Shown piece after piece: positions 11,959 to 18,533 of a stretch of DNA of 18,533 bases (position 1 is the stretch's first letter; each line of letters starts with the position of its first letter). The notes beneath the pieces are model-generated. The model did not search any database and was not told where the DNA came from. It saw only the letters and a list, made by a program, of their open reading frames with translations. The position numbers and the translations under genes are program-made. This DNA comes from Actinobacteria bacterium UBA2541 (GTDB lineage Bacteria; Actinomycetota; Actinomycetes; Nanopelagicales; Nanopelagicaceae): NCBI GenBank assembly GCA_002340925.1, contig DDMR01000057.1, forward strand, positions 1 to 18,533, read 5' to 3'.

Positions 11959-13119
11959 ATGAGACGTTTATTGCGAGTGCTACGAAATACCGTCATTGTT
12001 CTTATTGCTTTGGCTGTTGCCCTTACCGGCTTTTTGAGATTTGTTCATTATCCAAATCCAATAGCAACAATAAAACTCGGCTTAGCCCCTGCATCTAAAA
12101 CACCTACCTTGATGCCGTGGCACACGATAAATCCTTCAGACAATCCAATCGCCTGGCCAACAAGCACTGAAGCAACTCCGGACACTGTCGCCTGGAAGGG
12201 CAAGCAAATCAAGTGGCAAGAATTCTTAGATCGCACAAATACCAATGCATTTCTATTGGTAAGAAATGGTGTTATCACTTACGAGTATTACAAGACCGGG
12301 TTCAATGAAACCTCGCAACTTCCTTCATACTCCGTTGCAAAAACAATGACTGCGATTATTGCTGGACAATTAATTGCCCAAGGAAAATTAAAAGAGAGCG
12401 ATAAATTTATTAAGTTCTTTCCAGAGCTAAAGACTGGCACTTCATTTGATCGCGTGACAGTCCAAACACTTCTGGATATGCAGAGCGGTGTCGGCGTCTC
12501 TGACAATTATCCAACTGGCCCAGCAGGCTGGGGCGTCGCTATAGCACAGATGTATGCAACTACAGATATCGATTGGTTTATGAAGAACAATCGCAAGATG
12601 GCATTCGAGCCAGGTTCGAAATCCGAATATCGAAGCGTGGATACCATGATGCTCGGAATGATAATTAAGGCGATTACTGGCGAGAAGATTGCAGATTACT
12701 TCAGCGAAAATGTCTGGAAGCCAATTGGTGCAAAGTATCCGGCTACTTGGAATGTTGATCGCGTTGGTGGAACTGAGAAAACATTCTGTTGCTTTAATGC
12801 AACTGCCAGAGATTATGCGCGAGTAGGACTAGCGGTAATTAATGGCGGCCAAGCTGGTGCAAAACAGATTATTGATCCAGTTTGGCTAAAGCGAATGACA
12901 ACTCCAGTTACGACGCTAGATAACAATTGGGGATATGGCGCATTTGTCTGGCATCCCTTCCCAGGCATCAGCCAAGCCGAGGGGTTGCATGGGCAATATA
13001 TTTTTATGAATCCAAAAACCAGAACAGTGATTGTAAAACTTTCGGATAACCCAACGGGAATGGACGAGACTGTGGCTACTGCAAATGTGTTACTTGAGGT
13101 ATCAAACAAACTTAATTAG
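11959..13119 (+). CDS. Membrane-anchored serine hydrolase, beta-lactamase family
   Basis: This is a 386-residue protein of the class C beta-lactamase / penicillin-binding / esterase fold; its natural substrate cannot be told from sequence. A basic N-terminus (MRRLLRVLRN) leads into one hydrophobic segment at about 10-28, either a signal anchor or an uncleaved signal, so the enzyme domain should be outside the membrane. Catalytic motifs are Ser125-V-A-Lys128 (SYSVAKTM), Tyr224-R-Ser226 (SEYRSVDTM) and His344-Gly-Gln (GLHGQYIF) in place of the KTG box. The overall pattern, including WHTINPSDNP and FCCFNATARDYARVG, resembles 6-aminohexanoate-dimer hydrolase (NylB)-like proteins. It is the only plus-strand gene and sits between proB and proA. 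Its stop overlaps the convergent proB by 8 bp. Confidence 0.85.
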   Translation: MRRLLRVLRNTVIVLIALAVALTGFLRFVHYPNPIATIKLGLAPASKTPTLMPWHTINPSDNPIAWPTSTEATPDTVAWKGKQIKWQEFLDRTNTNAFLLVRNGVITYEYYKTGFNETSQLPSYSVAKTMTAIIAGQLIAQGKLKESDKFIKFFPELKTGTSFDRVTVQTLLDMQSGVGVSDNYPTGPAGWGVAIAQMYATTDIDWFMKNNRKMAFEPGSKSEYRSVDTMMLGMIIKAITGEKIADYFSENVWKPIGAKYPATWNVDRVGGTEKTFCCFNATARDYARVGLAVINGGQAGAKQIIDPVWLKRMTTPVTTLDNNWGYGAFVWHPFPGISQAEGLHGQYIFMNPKTRTVIVKLSDNPTGMDETVATANVLLEVSNKLN

Positions 13120-13879
13120 AGGTAAAGAGCGTTCCCACATCTTTGCCTGAAAGCGCATCACCCAGATGTGCTAAATCTGTGAGTAGCATGTTGGCACCAC
13201 ATGATGTTGCAATTTCGGCAGCTTGAATCTTTGTAACCATTCCCCCACTGCCAACACCTGAAGCACCTACACCACCGATTTCTATCTCGGCTAAATCCGC
13301 AAAGTTTGAAACTTTTGCTATTCGATTCGCGCCAGCTTGCGTTGGTAGCGCATCATAAAGAGCATCGATATCCGAAACTAGGACCAATAAATCTGCGCCG
13401 ATTAGTTGAAGAACTAAGGCTGCAAGACGATCGTTATCGCCAAGGCGAATTTCCTCGGTTCCAACCGAATCGTTCTCATTGATGATTGGGACAACCCCAA
13501 GTTCAAGTAAGCGATTTAAAGTGCGCTTCACATTCTCTTTATGTAAGTCACGCGTTAAATCATCGCCGGTTACAAGAACCTGAGAAGCCACAATATTGTG
13601 ACGGGCGAATTCGGCACTGTATTTAGCAATCAATAAGCCCTGGCCGACGGATGCAGAAGCTTGTTGGGTTGCAAGATCTGTTGGACGTTCGGTTAATCCG
13701 AGTGGCGCCATGCCTGCAGAAATTGCAGCTGAGGTCACAATGATTACTTCTCGGCCTTGGCTCTTTAGATTTGCGACTACATCAACCAGCTGTGCAACTG
13801 CTGCGCTATTTAGCGAGGTTCCAGCGCTTCCAGTCAGCGTTGAAGAACCAACTTTAACAATTATGCGTTTGGCATCCAT
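13112..13879 (-). CDS. proB: Glutamate 5-kinase, short form without PUA domain
   Basis: ProB phosphorylates glutamate to gamma-glutamyl phosphate, the committed step of proline synthesis. The start is ATG at 13879, forming TAATG with the obgE stop; the upstream ATG at 13948 lies inside obgE and its added 23 residues are not ProB-like. The 255-residue product is a complete amino-acid-kinase domain: IIVKVGSSTLT (6-16), VTSAAISAGM (48-57), the active-site loop NENDSVGTEEIRLGDNDRLAA (134-154), LVSDIDALY (167-175) and GSGGMVTKIQAA (210-221). It ends after GKDVGTLFTSN, where most ProB proteins continue into a PUA domain of about 100 residues. The enzyme core looks intact. The stop overlaps the end of the convergent serine hydrolase gene by 8 bp. 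Confidence 0.93.
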   Translation of the reverse strand: MDAKRIIVKVGSSTLTGSAGTSLNSAAVAQLVDVVANLKSQGREVIIVTSAAISAGMAPLGLTERPTDLATQQASASVGQGLLIAKYSAEFARHNIVASQVLVTGDDLTRDLHKENVKRTLNRLLELGVVPIINENDSVGTEEIRLGDNDRLAALVLQLIGADLLVLVSDIDALYDALPTQAGANRIAKVSNFADLAEIEIGGVGASGVGSGGMVTKIQAAEIATSCGANMLLTDLAHLGDALSGKDVGTLFTSN

Positions 13880-15369
13880 TACTTTTCCTCGGAATTTGCT
13901 TCCACAACTATCCGTGGATCTTTTGGATTCTCGGTGTTGTATTCCCATTGCATCGCAATTTCATCTTCGCTTAATTGATCATCAACTAAATCTTCGACGT
14001 AGCGACCGGCCCATGGTGATTCCAGACGAAGATCGCCGCCACGAGGGCCTGCAAGTAATTCAGCGCCCGCTTCGATGGAAGGTTCCCAATCAAAAATTAC
14101 AGCGTTATCGCCCTCACCAATTCGAACTTCATCTTTGGCCTTTGCACCTTTTTTAAACAATTCTTTTTCAACACCCAAAGTTGCTAGGCGATCTGCCAAG
14201 TAACCAATTGCTTCAGCATTACCGAAATCAGTCTGCTTGACCCAACGAACTGGTTTGTCACCAAGAACAGTGAATGAACCGTCGGCATTTGCAGTAACTG
14301 AAAATTGAGAATTTCCAACAGCAACTGGACGAAGAACAATTCGCGCTTTTTCAACAAGAGCTTCAGCTTTACGAGCCTCTTGGATAATACGAGCCATTGC
14401 ATAGTTAAGTTCGGTTAAACCAATATGTGAGGCTGCAGAAATTTGATAGACCTGGTATCCGCGCTCTTCCAAGATTGGTTGCACCATATCGGCCATTGCT
14501 TTTCCATCTGGTAAGTCCACTTTATTTAGTGCGATTAAACGTGGGCGCTCGGAAAGGCCGCCGTAGTGCGAAAGTTCTTCTTCAATGATGTCGAAGTCTT
14601 TAACTGGATCGCGATCGGTTTCTAAAGTTCCGCAGTCAAGAACATGAACAAGTGCTGCACAGCGTTCAACGTGACGCAAGAATTCGAGGCCCAAACCCTT
14701 ACCTTCTGAAGCACCAGGAATAAGTCCTGGAACATCAGCAACCGTAAAGCGAGTATCACCGGCTTGAACAACACCAAGGTTTGGCGCAAGTGTTGTAAAT
14801 GGATAATCCGCAATCTTTGGTTTTGCAGAAGAGATCGATGCAATCAGTGATGATTTTCCGGCTGAAGGAAAACCGATTAAACCAATATCTGCAACGCTCT
14901 TTAATTCGAGAGTAAGTGTGCGTTCTTCACCTGGCTCGCCTTTAAGTGCAAAGCCTGGGGCACGACGTTTCGATGAAGCTAACCCAGCATTTCCAAGTCC
15001 ACCTTTACCGCCTTGGGCAGCAATAAAGCGTGTTCCAAATCCAACTAAATCTGCAAGCACTGTTCCAGTTGAATCCTTAATAACAGTTCCGTTAGGAACA
15101 TGAAGAATTAAATCTTTACCCTCTTTACCATTGCAGTAATCGCCATAACCTAATGAGCCATTTGTTCCACGACGATGTGGTGAATGGTGAAAATCCAAAA
15201 GTGTTGTTGTGTCTTGGTCGACGATCAGAATTACATCGCCGCCGCGTCCACCATTGCCGCCATCTGGGCCACCAAGTGGTTTGAATTTTTCGCGGTGAAT
15301 AGAGACGCAACCATCGCCACCACTGCCGGCGGATGCATGGAGAGTTACTCGATCAACAAATGTTGCCAT
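13879..15369 (-). CDS. obgE: Obg family GTPase
   Basis: Obg is a GTPase that binds the large ribosomal subunit during assembly and links growth to the nucleotide state of the cell. The protein has 496 residues. The glycine-rich Obg fold covers about 1-158 ([14 protein letters not shown]). The G domain follows: G1 GFPSAGKSS (166-174), switch region DYPFTT, G3 DVPGLIPGA (212-220), G4 NKVD (282-285) and G5 SAAS. A C-terminal OCT domain lies around 340-430, and the last 60 residues or so form an acidic tail, as in other Actinobacteria. The ATG has a strong GGAGAGGAGAAG ribosome site. It follows the rpmA terminator, so its own promoter or read-through is needed; I find no clear one. It shares one base with proB. 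Confidence 0.97.
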   Translation of the reverse strand: MATFVDRVTLHASAGSGGDGCVSIHREKFKPLGGPDGGNGGRGGDVILIVDQDTTTLLDFHHSPHRRGTNGSLGYGDYCNGKEGKDLILHVPNGTVIKDSTGTVLADLVGFGTRFIAAQGGKGGLGNAGLASSKRRAPGFALKGEPGEERTLTLELKSVADIGLIGFPSAGKSSLIASISSAKPKIADYPFTTLAPNLGVVQAGDTRFTVADVPGLIPGASEGKGLGLEFLRHVERCAALVHVLDCGTLETDRDPVKDFDIIEEELSHYGGLSERPRLIALNKVDLPDGKAMADMVQPILEERGYQVYQISAASHIGLTELNYAMARIIQEARKAEALVEKARIVLRPVAVGNSQFSVTANADGSFTVLGDKPVRWVKQTDFGNAEAIGYLADRLATLGVEKELFKKGAKAKDEVRIGEGDNAVIFDWEPSIEAGAELLAGPRGGDLRLESPWAGRYVEDLVDDQLSEDEIAMQWEYNTENPKDPRIVVEANSEEK

Positions 15370-15417
15370 TTAACTTCTCCTCTCCTAATAAAATTCTTTT
15401 CCTTTATAAATAAAAAT

Positions 15418-15442
15418 GCGGGCCCGCTTGTCGCGGGCCCGC
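15418..15442 (-). terminator. Strong intrinsic terminator after rpmA
   Basis: Two copies of GCGGGCCCGC (15418-15427 and 15433-15442) form a perfect 10-bp GC stem around a 5-nt loop. On the minus strand it is followed by ATTTTTATTTAT and preceded by TTTTTT. It lies 17 bp after the rpmA stop and closes the rplU-rpmA transcript. Most reads should end here before obgE. Confidence 0.93.
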
Positions 15443-15459
15443 AAAAAATTAACCGCGGG

Positions 15460-15723
15460 TTAGGCGACTACAGCTACGGGAACGATATTTACAACTTTGC
15501 GACCGCGAGCGCGACCGAAAGCAACTTCGCCTGCAGATAGTGCAAACAGTGTGTCGTCCTTACCGATTCCTACATTTTGTCCTGGGTGAAAAACTGTTCC
15601 GCGTTGGCGAACCAAGATTTCTCCGCTCTTAACAATCTGACCTGCGTAACGCTTGATTCCGAGATACTGCGCATTCGAATCGCGACCGTTACGGGTTGAG
15701 GAGACTCCCTTTTTACTTGCCAT
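15460..15723 (-). CDS. rpmA: 50S ribosomal protein bL27
   Basis: bL27 sits near the peptidyl-transferase centre of the large subunit, where its flexible N-terminus reaches toward the tRNA ends. At 87 residues it is standard. The start [19 protein letters not shown] is the family N-terminus, with Ser where His is common at position 3, and without the cleaved extension found in Firmicutes. [20 protein letters not shown] is the core signature. It follows rplU after 16 bp, with an AGGCAGG ribosome site, and is ended by the terminator at 15418-15442. Confidence 0.97.
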   Translation of the reverse strand: MASKKGVSSTRNGRDSNAQYLGIKRYAGQIVKSGEILVRQRGTVFHPGQNVGIGKDDTLFALSAGEVAFGRARGRKVVNIVPVAVVA

Positions 15724-15739
15724 TTGTTATTCGCCTGCC

Positions 15740-16048
15740 TTATTTCGTAATCGCGGTGATCTTCACGCGCGTAAGTTGGGAACGGAAACCTTGACGACGG
15801 CGGTAGCCGGTCTTGTTCTTGTAACGAAGGATGTCGATCTTTGGACCCTTAAGTTCTTCAACAATTTCGCCAGTTACTTTTACGCCAGCAAGTGCCTTAG
15901 CGTCAGAAGTAACTGTTGCGCCTTCAACAACTAGTAGCGCTGGGAATGAAACAGCTGCACCGGCTTTTGCATCGATGCGATCGACAATAACTGTGTCGCC
16001 AACGGCAACCTTCTCTTGACGGCCGCCTGCTTTTACAATCGCATACAC
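15740..16048 (-). CDS. rplU: 50S ribosomal protein bL21
   Basis: bL21 is a 23S-rRNA-binding protein of the large subunit, 102 residues as expected. It begins [18 protein letters not shown] and contains the C-terminal signature [22 protein letters not shown], typical of bL21. The start codon is GTG at 16048, with GGAAAGG about 8 nt before it; the neighbouring ATG at 16044 is out of frame. It is the first gene of the rplU-rpmA pair and has a recognisable promoter at 16115-16144, giving a leader of about 60 nt. Confidence 0.97.
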   Translation of the reverse strand: MYAIVKAGGRQEKVAVGDTVIVDRIDAKAGAAVSFPALLVVEGATVTSDAKALAGVKVTGEIVEELKGPKIDILRYKNKTGYRRRQGFRSQLTRVKITAITK

Positions 16049-16114
16049 GGTGACACCTTTCCAAATACTTTTGATAAACCTTTAATTAATCAGCCAGGAA
16101 ACTAGCAGGGAGTA

Positions 16115-16144
16115 AGGATACGGAGCGCCTGGCCTTGCGGTCAA
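16115..16144 (-). promoter_or_regulatory. Promoter of rplU-rpmA
   Basis: TTGACC (16144-16139) and TATCCT (16120-16115) are spaced 18 bp on the minus strand, a good housekeeping sigma pair. Transcription would start near 16108. The -35 lies in a dyad, GGTCA-GTT-TGACC (16151-16139), which could be a protein site or only coincidence. It lies between the rne stop and rplU, so the ribosomal pair has its own transcription. Confidence 0.7.
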
Positions 16145-16170
16145 ACTGACCAGAACTGGCTCAAACGGCC

Positions 16171-18309
16171 CTATTCGGGCGTAATCACACCCGTGCTAAC
16201 TGCCCGACGACGACGCTTCTGGGCTGGGGCTTTTACTTCGGCGACCTCAACTATTTCAGCTACTTCTTCGGTTTCTACTGAATCAACCGGTTCGGTCTCT
16301 TCTTCATGAACCTGTGGCACATAACGTTGTTCCATATCTTTATCGAGTGCAACCTTAGTTACTGGCTCGGAGTGAATATGAATTCCTCGACCACCACAAC
16401 TTTCGCAAGTAGTAGAGAAAGCTTCGATCAATCCTTGACCAACACGTTTACGGGTCATTTGGACTAGACCAAGAGAAGTCACTTCAGCAACTTGATGCTT
16501 GGTGCGATCGCGTCCTAAACACTCAATTAAGCGACGCAGAACTAAATCTCTATTTGATTCAAGTGTCATATCGATAAAGTCAATTACAACAATTCCCCCC
16601 ATATCGCGTAGACGGAGTTGGCGGGCAATTTCTTCGGCAGCTTCCAAGTTATTTTTGGTGACTGTCTCTTCTAGGTTTCCGCCCTTACCAATGAATTTAC
16701 CGGTATTGACGTCGATAACAATCATCGCTTCAGTGCGATCGATAACCAGAGATCCACCTGATGGCAGATATACCTTGCGATCAAAAGCCTTGGCAAGTTG
16801 TTCTTCAATGCGATTCTCAACAAAGAGATCGCGAGTTCCGGTCCATTTTTCAATCTTTGCCGTTAGTTCTGGCGCAATGTGGCCAAGGTAATTATTGATG
16901 TCATCCCAGGCTTGATCTCCTTGAACGATTAACTTGTCAAAATCTTCATTGAAAATGTCACGGATGACTCGGACTGTTAAATCCGGCTCTGAGTAGAGAA
17001 GTGCTGGCGCATTTGTGCCAGATTCTTTTGATTTCTTATCAATATCTTCCCATTGCGCCTTTAAGCGAATTACATCGCGCTCGAGCTCTTCTTCGGATGC
17101 ACCTTCTGATGCGGTTCGAACAATTACTCCAGCATCATCTGGAATCAAATTCTTAAGAATTGTTTTTAAGCGTGAACGCTCTTGATCTGGCAGACGACGG
17201 CTGATACCGCTCATTTCGCCACTTGGAACATAAACTAAATAGCGACCAGGAAGTGAGATCTGACTTGTAAGTCTTGCACCCTTCTGCCCAATTGGATCTT
17301 TAGTTACCTGAACCAGAACAGATTGACCAGTCTTTAATACATGTTCAATTTTACGAGGCGCACCATCTGCTAATCCTGCAGTATCCCAATTAACTTCACC
17401 GGCATAAAGAACAGCGTTACGTCCCTTGCCAATATCAACGAATGCAGCTTCCATGGATGGTAGAACGTTCTGGACTTTTCCAAGATAAACGTTTCCGACA
17501 TATGAAATATTGCTATTTCTATTCACATAATGCTCGACCATGATTTTGTCTTCAAGAACCGCAATTTGGGTGCGGTCTCCAGCTTGGCGAACCAACATCT
17601 GGCGATCAACGTTTTCACGGCGAGCTAAATATTCAGATTCAGTTATTACAGTTCCGCGACGGCGAACGAAATCTCTTGGCTCGCGATCAATACGGTTTCG
17701 GTTTCCACGATCATTGCGGCTACGGTTGCGACCACCACGATCTGGTCGATCTGAACGAGTTCCTTGATCATCACGAACTTTACGTTCTCTAGGTTCTCTT
17801 GCTTCTCGAGGTTCCCTAACTTTTACAACTGTTATAACGCCATCTTCTTCAATGGTCTCACCAGGTGTAACGCCATCTCCCTTTGCACGGCGACGACGGC
17901 GACGGCGAGGACCTGTTGGTGAATCTTCACTAGCTTCTGAAATATCTCCGACATCTAGCTCTTCATCGGTATCGGAATCGCGATCTACATTTGTTTCATC
18001 GGTATCGCGACCACTACGACGGCGACCTCTTCCACCACGACGACGGCGACGAGAATTTGAATCAGAATCAGACTCTTCACTTGATTCAACCGGCTCAACG
18101 ACTTCAGCTTTAGCCTTAACTTTCTTAGGCGCTACTGCTTCTGGCGCAGCCTGAAACATTGGAACTGGAATGCTTGCAACTGCAGATTTCTTCGTAGCTT
18201 TTGTTTCAGTCTCTGCTACTTCAACTGCTTCTGCTTCATTTTTTACTGCAGATTTACCTGCAGATTTCTTGCTTGCACGCTTGCGCGCGCCCTTTGGCAC
18301 TATAGCCAT
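16171..18309 (-). CDS. rne: Ribonuclease E/G family endoribonuclease
   Basis: This enzyme cuts single-stranded AU-rich RNA in mRNA decay and rRNA/tRNA maturation. Of 712 residues, the first 220 or so are low-complexity: Lys/Ala-rich (1-75), an acidic Ser/Asp/Glu stretch, then several Arg clusters (87-99, 135-141, 165-218), probably disordered and RNA-binding. The conserved core begins at about 240: S1 domain near 264-349 (YVGNVYLGKVQNVLPSMEAA), DNase-I-like catalytic region with Asp533 (VIDVNTGKFIG) and Asp577 (VVIDFIDM), and the zinc-link pair Cys635 and Cys638 (CESCGGRG). A charged tail of about 60 residues ends in KRRRRAVSTGVITPE. The core's short tail resembles RNase G, but the N-terminal extension is typical of actinobacterial RNase E. 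The ATG has GAGGA 10 nt upstream. Confidence 0.95.
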   Translation of the reverse strand: MAIVPKGARKRASKKSAGKSAVKNEAEAVEVAETETKATKKSAVASIPVPMFQAAPEAVAPKKVKAKAEVVEPVESSEESDSDSNSRRRRRGGRGRRRSGRDTDETNVDRDSDTDEELDVGDISEASEDSPTGPRRRRRRRAKGDGVTPGETIEEDGVITVVKVREPREAREPRERKVRDDQGTRSDRPDRGGRNRSRNDRGNRNRIDREPRDFVRRRGTVITESEYLARRENVDRQMLVRQAGDRTQIAVLEDKIMVEHYVNRNSNISYVGNVYLGKVQNVLPSMEAAFVDIGKGRNAVLYAGEVNWDTAGLADGAPRKIEHVLKTGQSVLVQVTKDPIGQKGARLTSQISLPGRYLVYVPSGEMSGISRRLPDQERSRLKTILKNLIPDDAGVIVRTASEGASEEELERDVIRLKAQWEDIDKKSKESGTNAPALLYSEPDLTVRVIRDIFNEDFDKLIVQGDQAWDDINNYLGHIAPELTAKIEKWTGTRDLFVENRIEEQLAKAFDRKVYLPSGGSLVIDRTEAMIVIDVNTGKFIGKGGNLEETVTKNNLEAAEEIARQLRLRDMGGIVVIDFIDMTLESNRDLVLRRLIECLGRDRTKHQVAEVTSLGLVQMTRKRVGQGLIEAFSTTCESCGGRGIHIHSEPVTKVALDKDMEQRYVPQVHEEETEPVDSVETEEVAEIVEVAEVKAPAQKRRRRAVSTGVITPE

Positions 18310-18533
18310 AACGTTAAATCCTCATCTAAATACTAAATCTTGGTAAAACTTCCTTTTGAAAGCTTTTGCATCTGCTGCTACCTCGAGAAATTAAGGCCTT
18401 CAAGTTCTTTGAGGCCGCTCGGAGCGCGAAATACTAAGAGAAAGTATTACCTAAAATCTGAGGAAAGACCAACTTTGCACACGCTTATGCGGGAATTATT
18501 TAGCTCTGGCCTATCTGGTGCTATCTGGTGCTA
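18310..18533 (-). promoter_or_regulatory. rne upstream region with hairpin, dyad and possible promoter
   Basis: These 224 bases hold no gene I can support. On the minus strand TTGGTC (18472-18467) and TAATAC (18449-18444), 17 nt apart, are a weak promoter candidate. A perfect dyad AATACT-7nt-AGTATT (18448-18430) overlaps its -10. Further down, a hairpin with an 8-bp stem and one bulge (18416-18395, GGCCTCAA with TTGA-A-GGCC) is followed by TTAATTT. It would be a weak terminator for an upstream gene or a structure in the rne leader. If the promoter is real the leader is about 130 nt long. Confidence 0.4.
18511..18533 (+). repeat. Short tandem direct repeat at the window edge
   Basis: The 10-base unit CTATCTGGTG occurs twice in a row and a third copy begins (CTA) where the window stops. 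A related CTCTGGC lies just before. Because it runs off the edge I cannot tell whether there are more copies or whether it belongs to an upstream gene. Confidence 0.7.

Noticed and set aside
13880..13948. Longer proB start at 13948
   Set aside because: The extra 23 residues lie inside obgE and do not resemble ProB; the TAATG junction at 13879 fits the family N-terminus.
15418..15442. Long inverted repeat as an insertion-sequence end
   Set aside because: It is a 10-bp GC stem with a 5-base loop and flanking T run right after a ribosomal gene, which is a terminator; no transposase is present.
18511..18533. CRISPR or attachment-site repeat at the right edge
   Set aside because: The unit is only 10 bases, in direct tandem without spacers, and no tRNA or integrase is nearby.

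Overview
The window looks like a piece of the chromosome of an actinobacterium with moderate to low GC. This rests on gene content and order (rne-rplU-rpmA-obgE-proB next to proA; gatCAB and ilvD-ilvBNC-serA-leuB in one direction), an RNase E/G with an arginine-rich N-terminal extension, TANNNT -10 elements exactly 6 nt from start codons (the leaderless geometry common in Actinobacteria), and protein sequences resembling mycobacterial and streptomycete homologues. The compact spacing and AT-leaning composition would fit the freshwater acI/Nanopelagicales group, but that placement is inference.

All genes but one are on the minus strand and are read right to left. 18533-16171: an upstream region, then rne (RNase E/G). 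16144-15418: a good promoter, rplU, rpmA and a strong terminator. 15369-13112: obgE and proB, overlapping by one base; this ProB lacks the usual PUA domain. 13119-11959: the only plus-strand gene, a membrane-anchored serine hydrolase of the beta-lactamase fold, lying between proB and proA. 11926-10658: proA. 10614-5638: gatC-gatA-gatB, joined by two ATGA overlaps, then ilvD. 5596-5479: a transcription attenuator with its own 12-residue leader peptide. 5422 to the left edge: ilvB, ilvN, ilvC, serA and the 5' part of leuB.

Metabolically the left two thirds supplies amino acids and their tRNA charging. IlvBN, IlvC and IlvD perform the shared steps of valine and isoleucine synthesis, LeuB belongs to leucine synthesis, and SerA begins serine synthesis. 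ProB and ProA carry out the first two steps of proline synthesis, and GatCAB makes Gln-tRNA and/or Asn-tRNA by transamidation. The right third is ribosome and RNA maintenance (RNase E/G, bL21, bL27, Obg).

The most informative non-coding element is the ilvB leader: a promoter, a peptide with 6 branched-chain residues out of 12, a compound hairpin and a 9-bp terminator with a GGAA tetraloop. The same promoter-to-ATG spacing of 6 nt appears at the leader peptide, gatC, proA and the serine hydrolase. I see no mobile element, CRISPR array, tRNA or rRNA. No stretch over 300 bases lacks a gene. I find no wholly new system; the region is mainly conserved housekeeping with a few regulatory and structural oddities.
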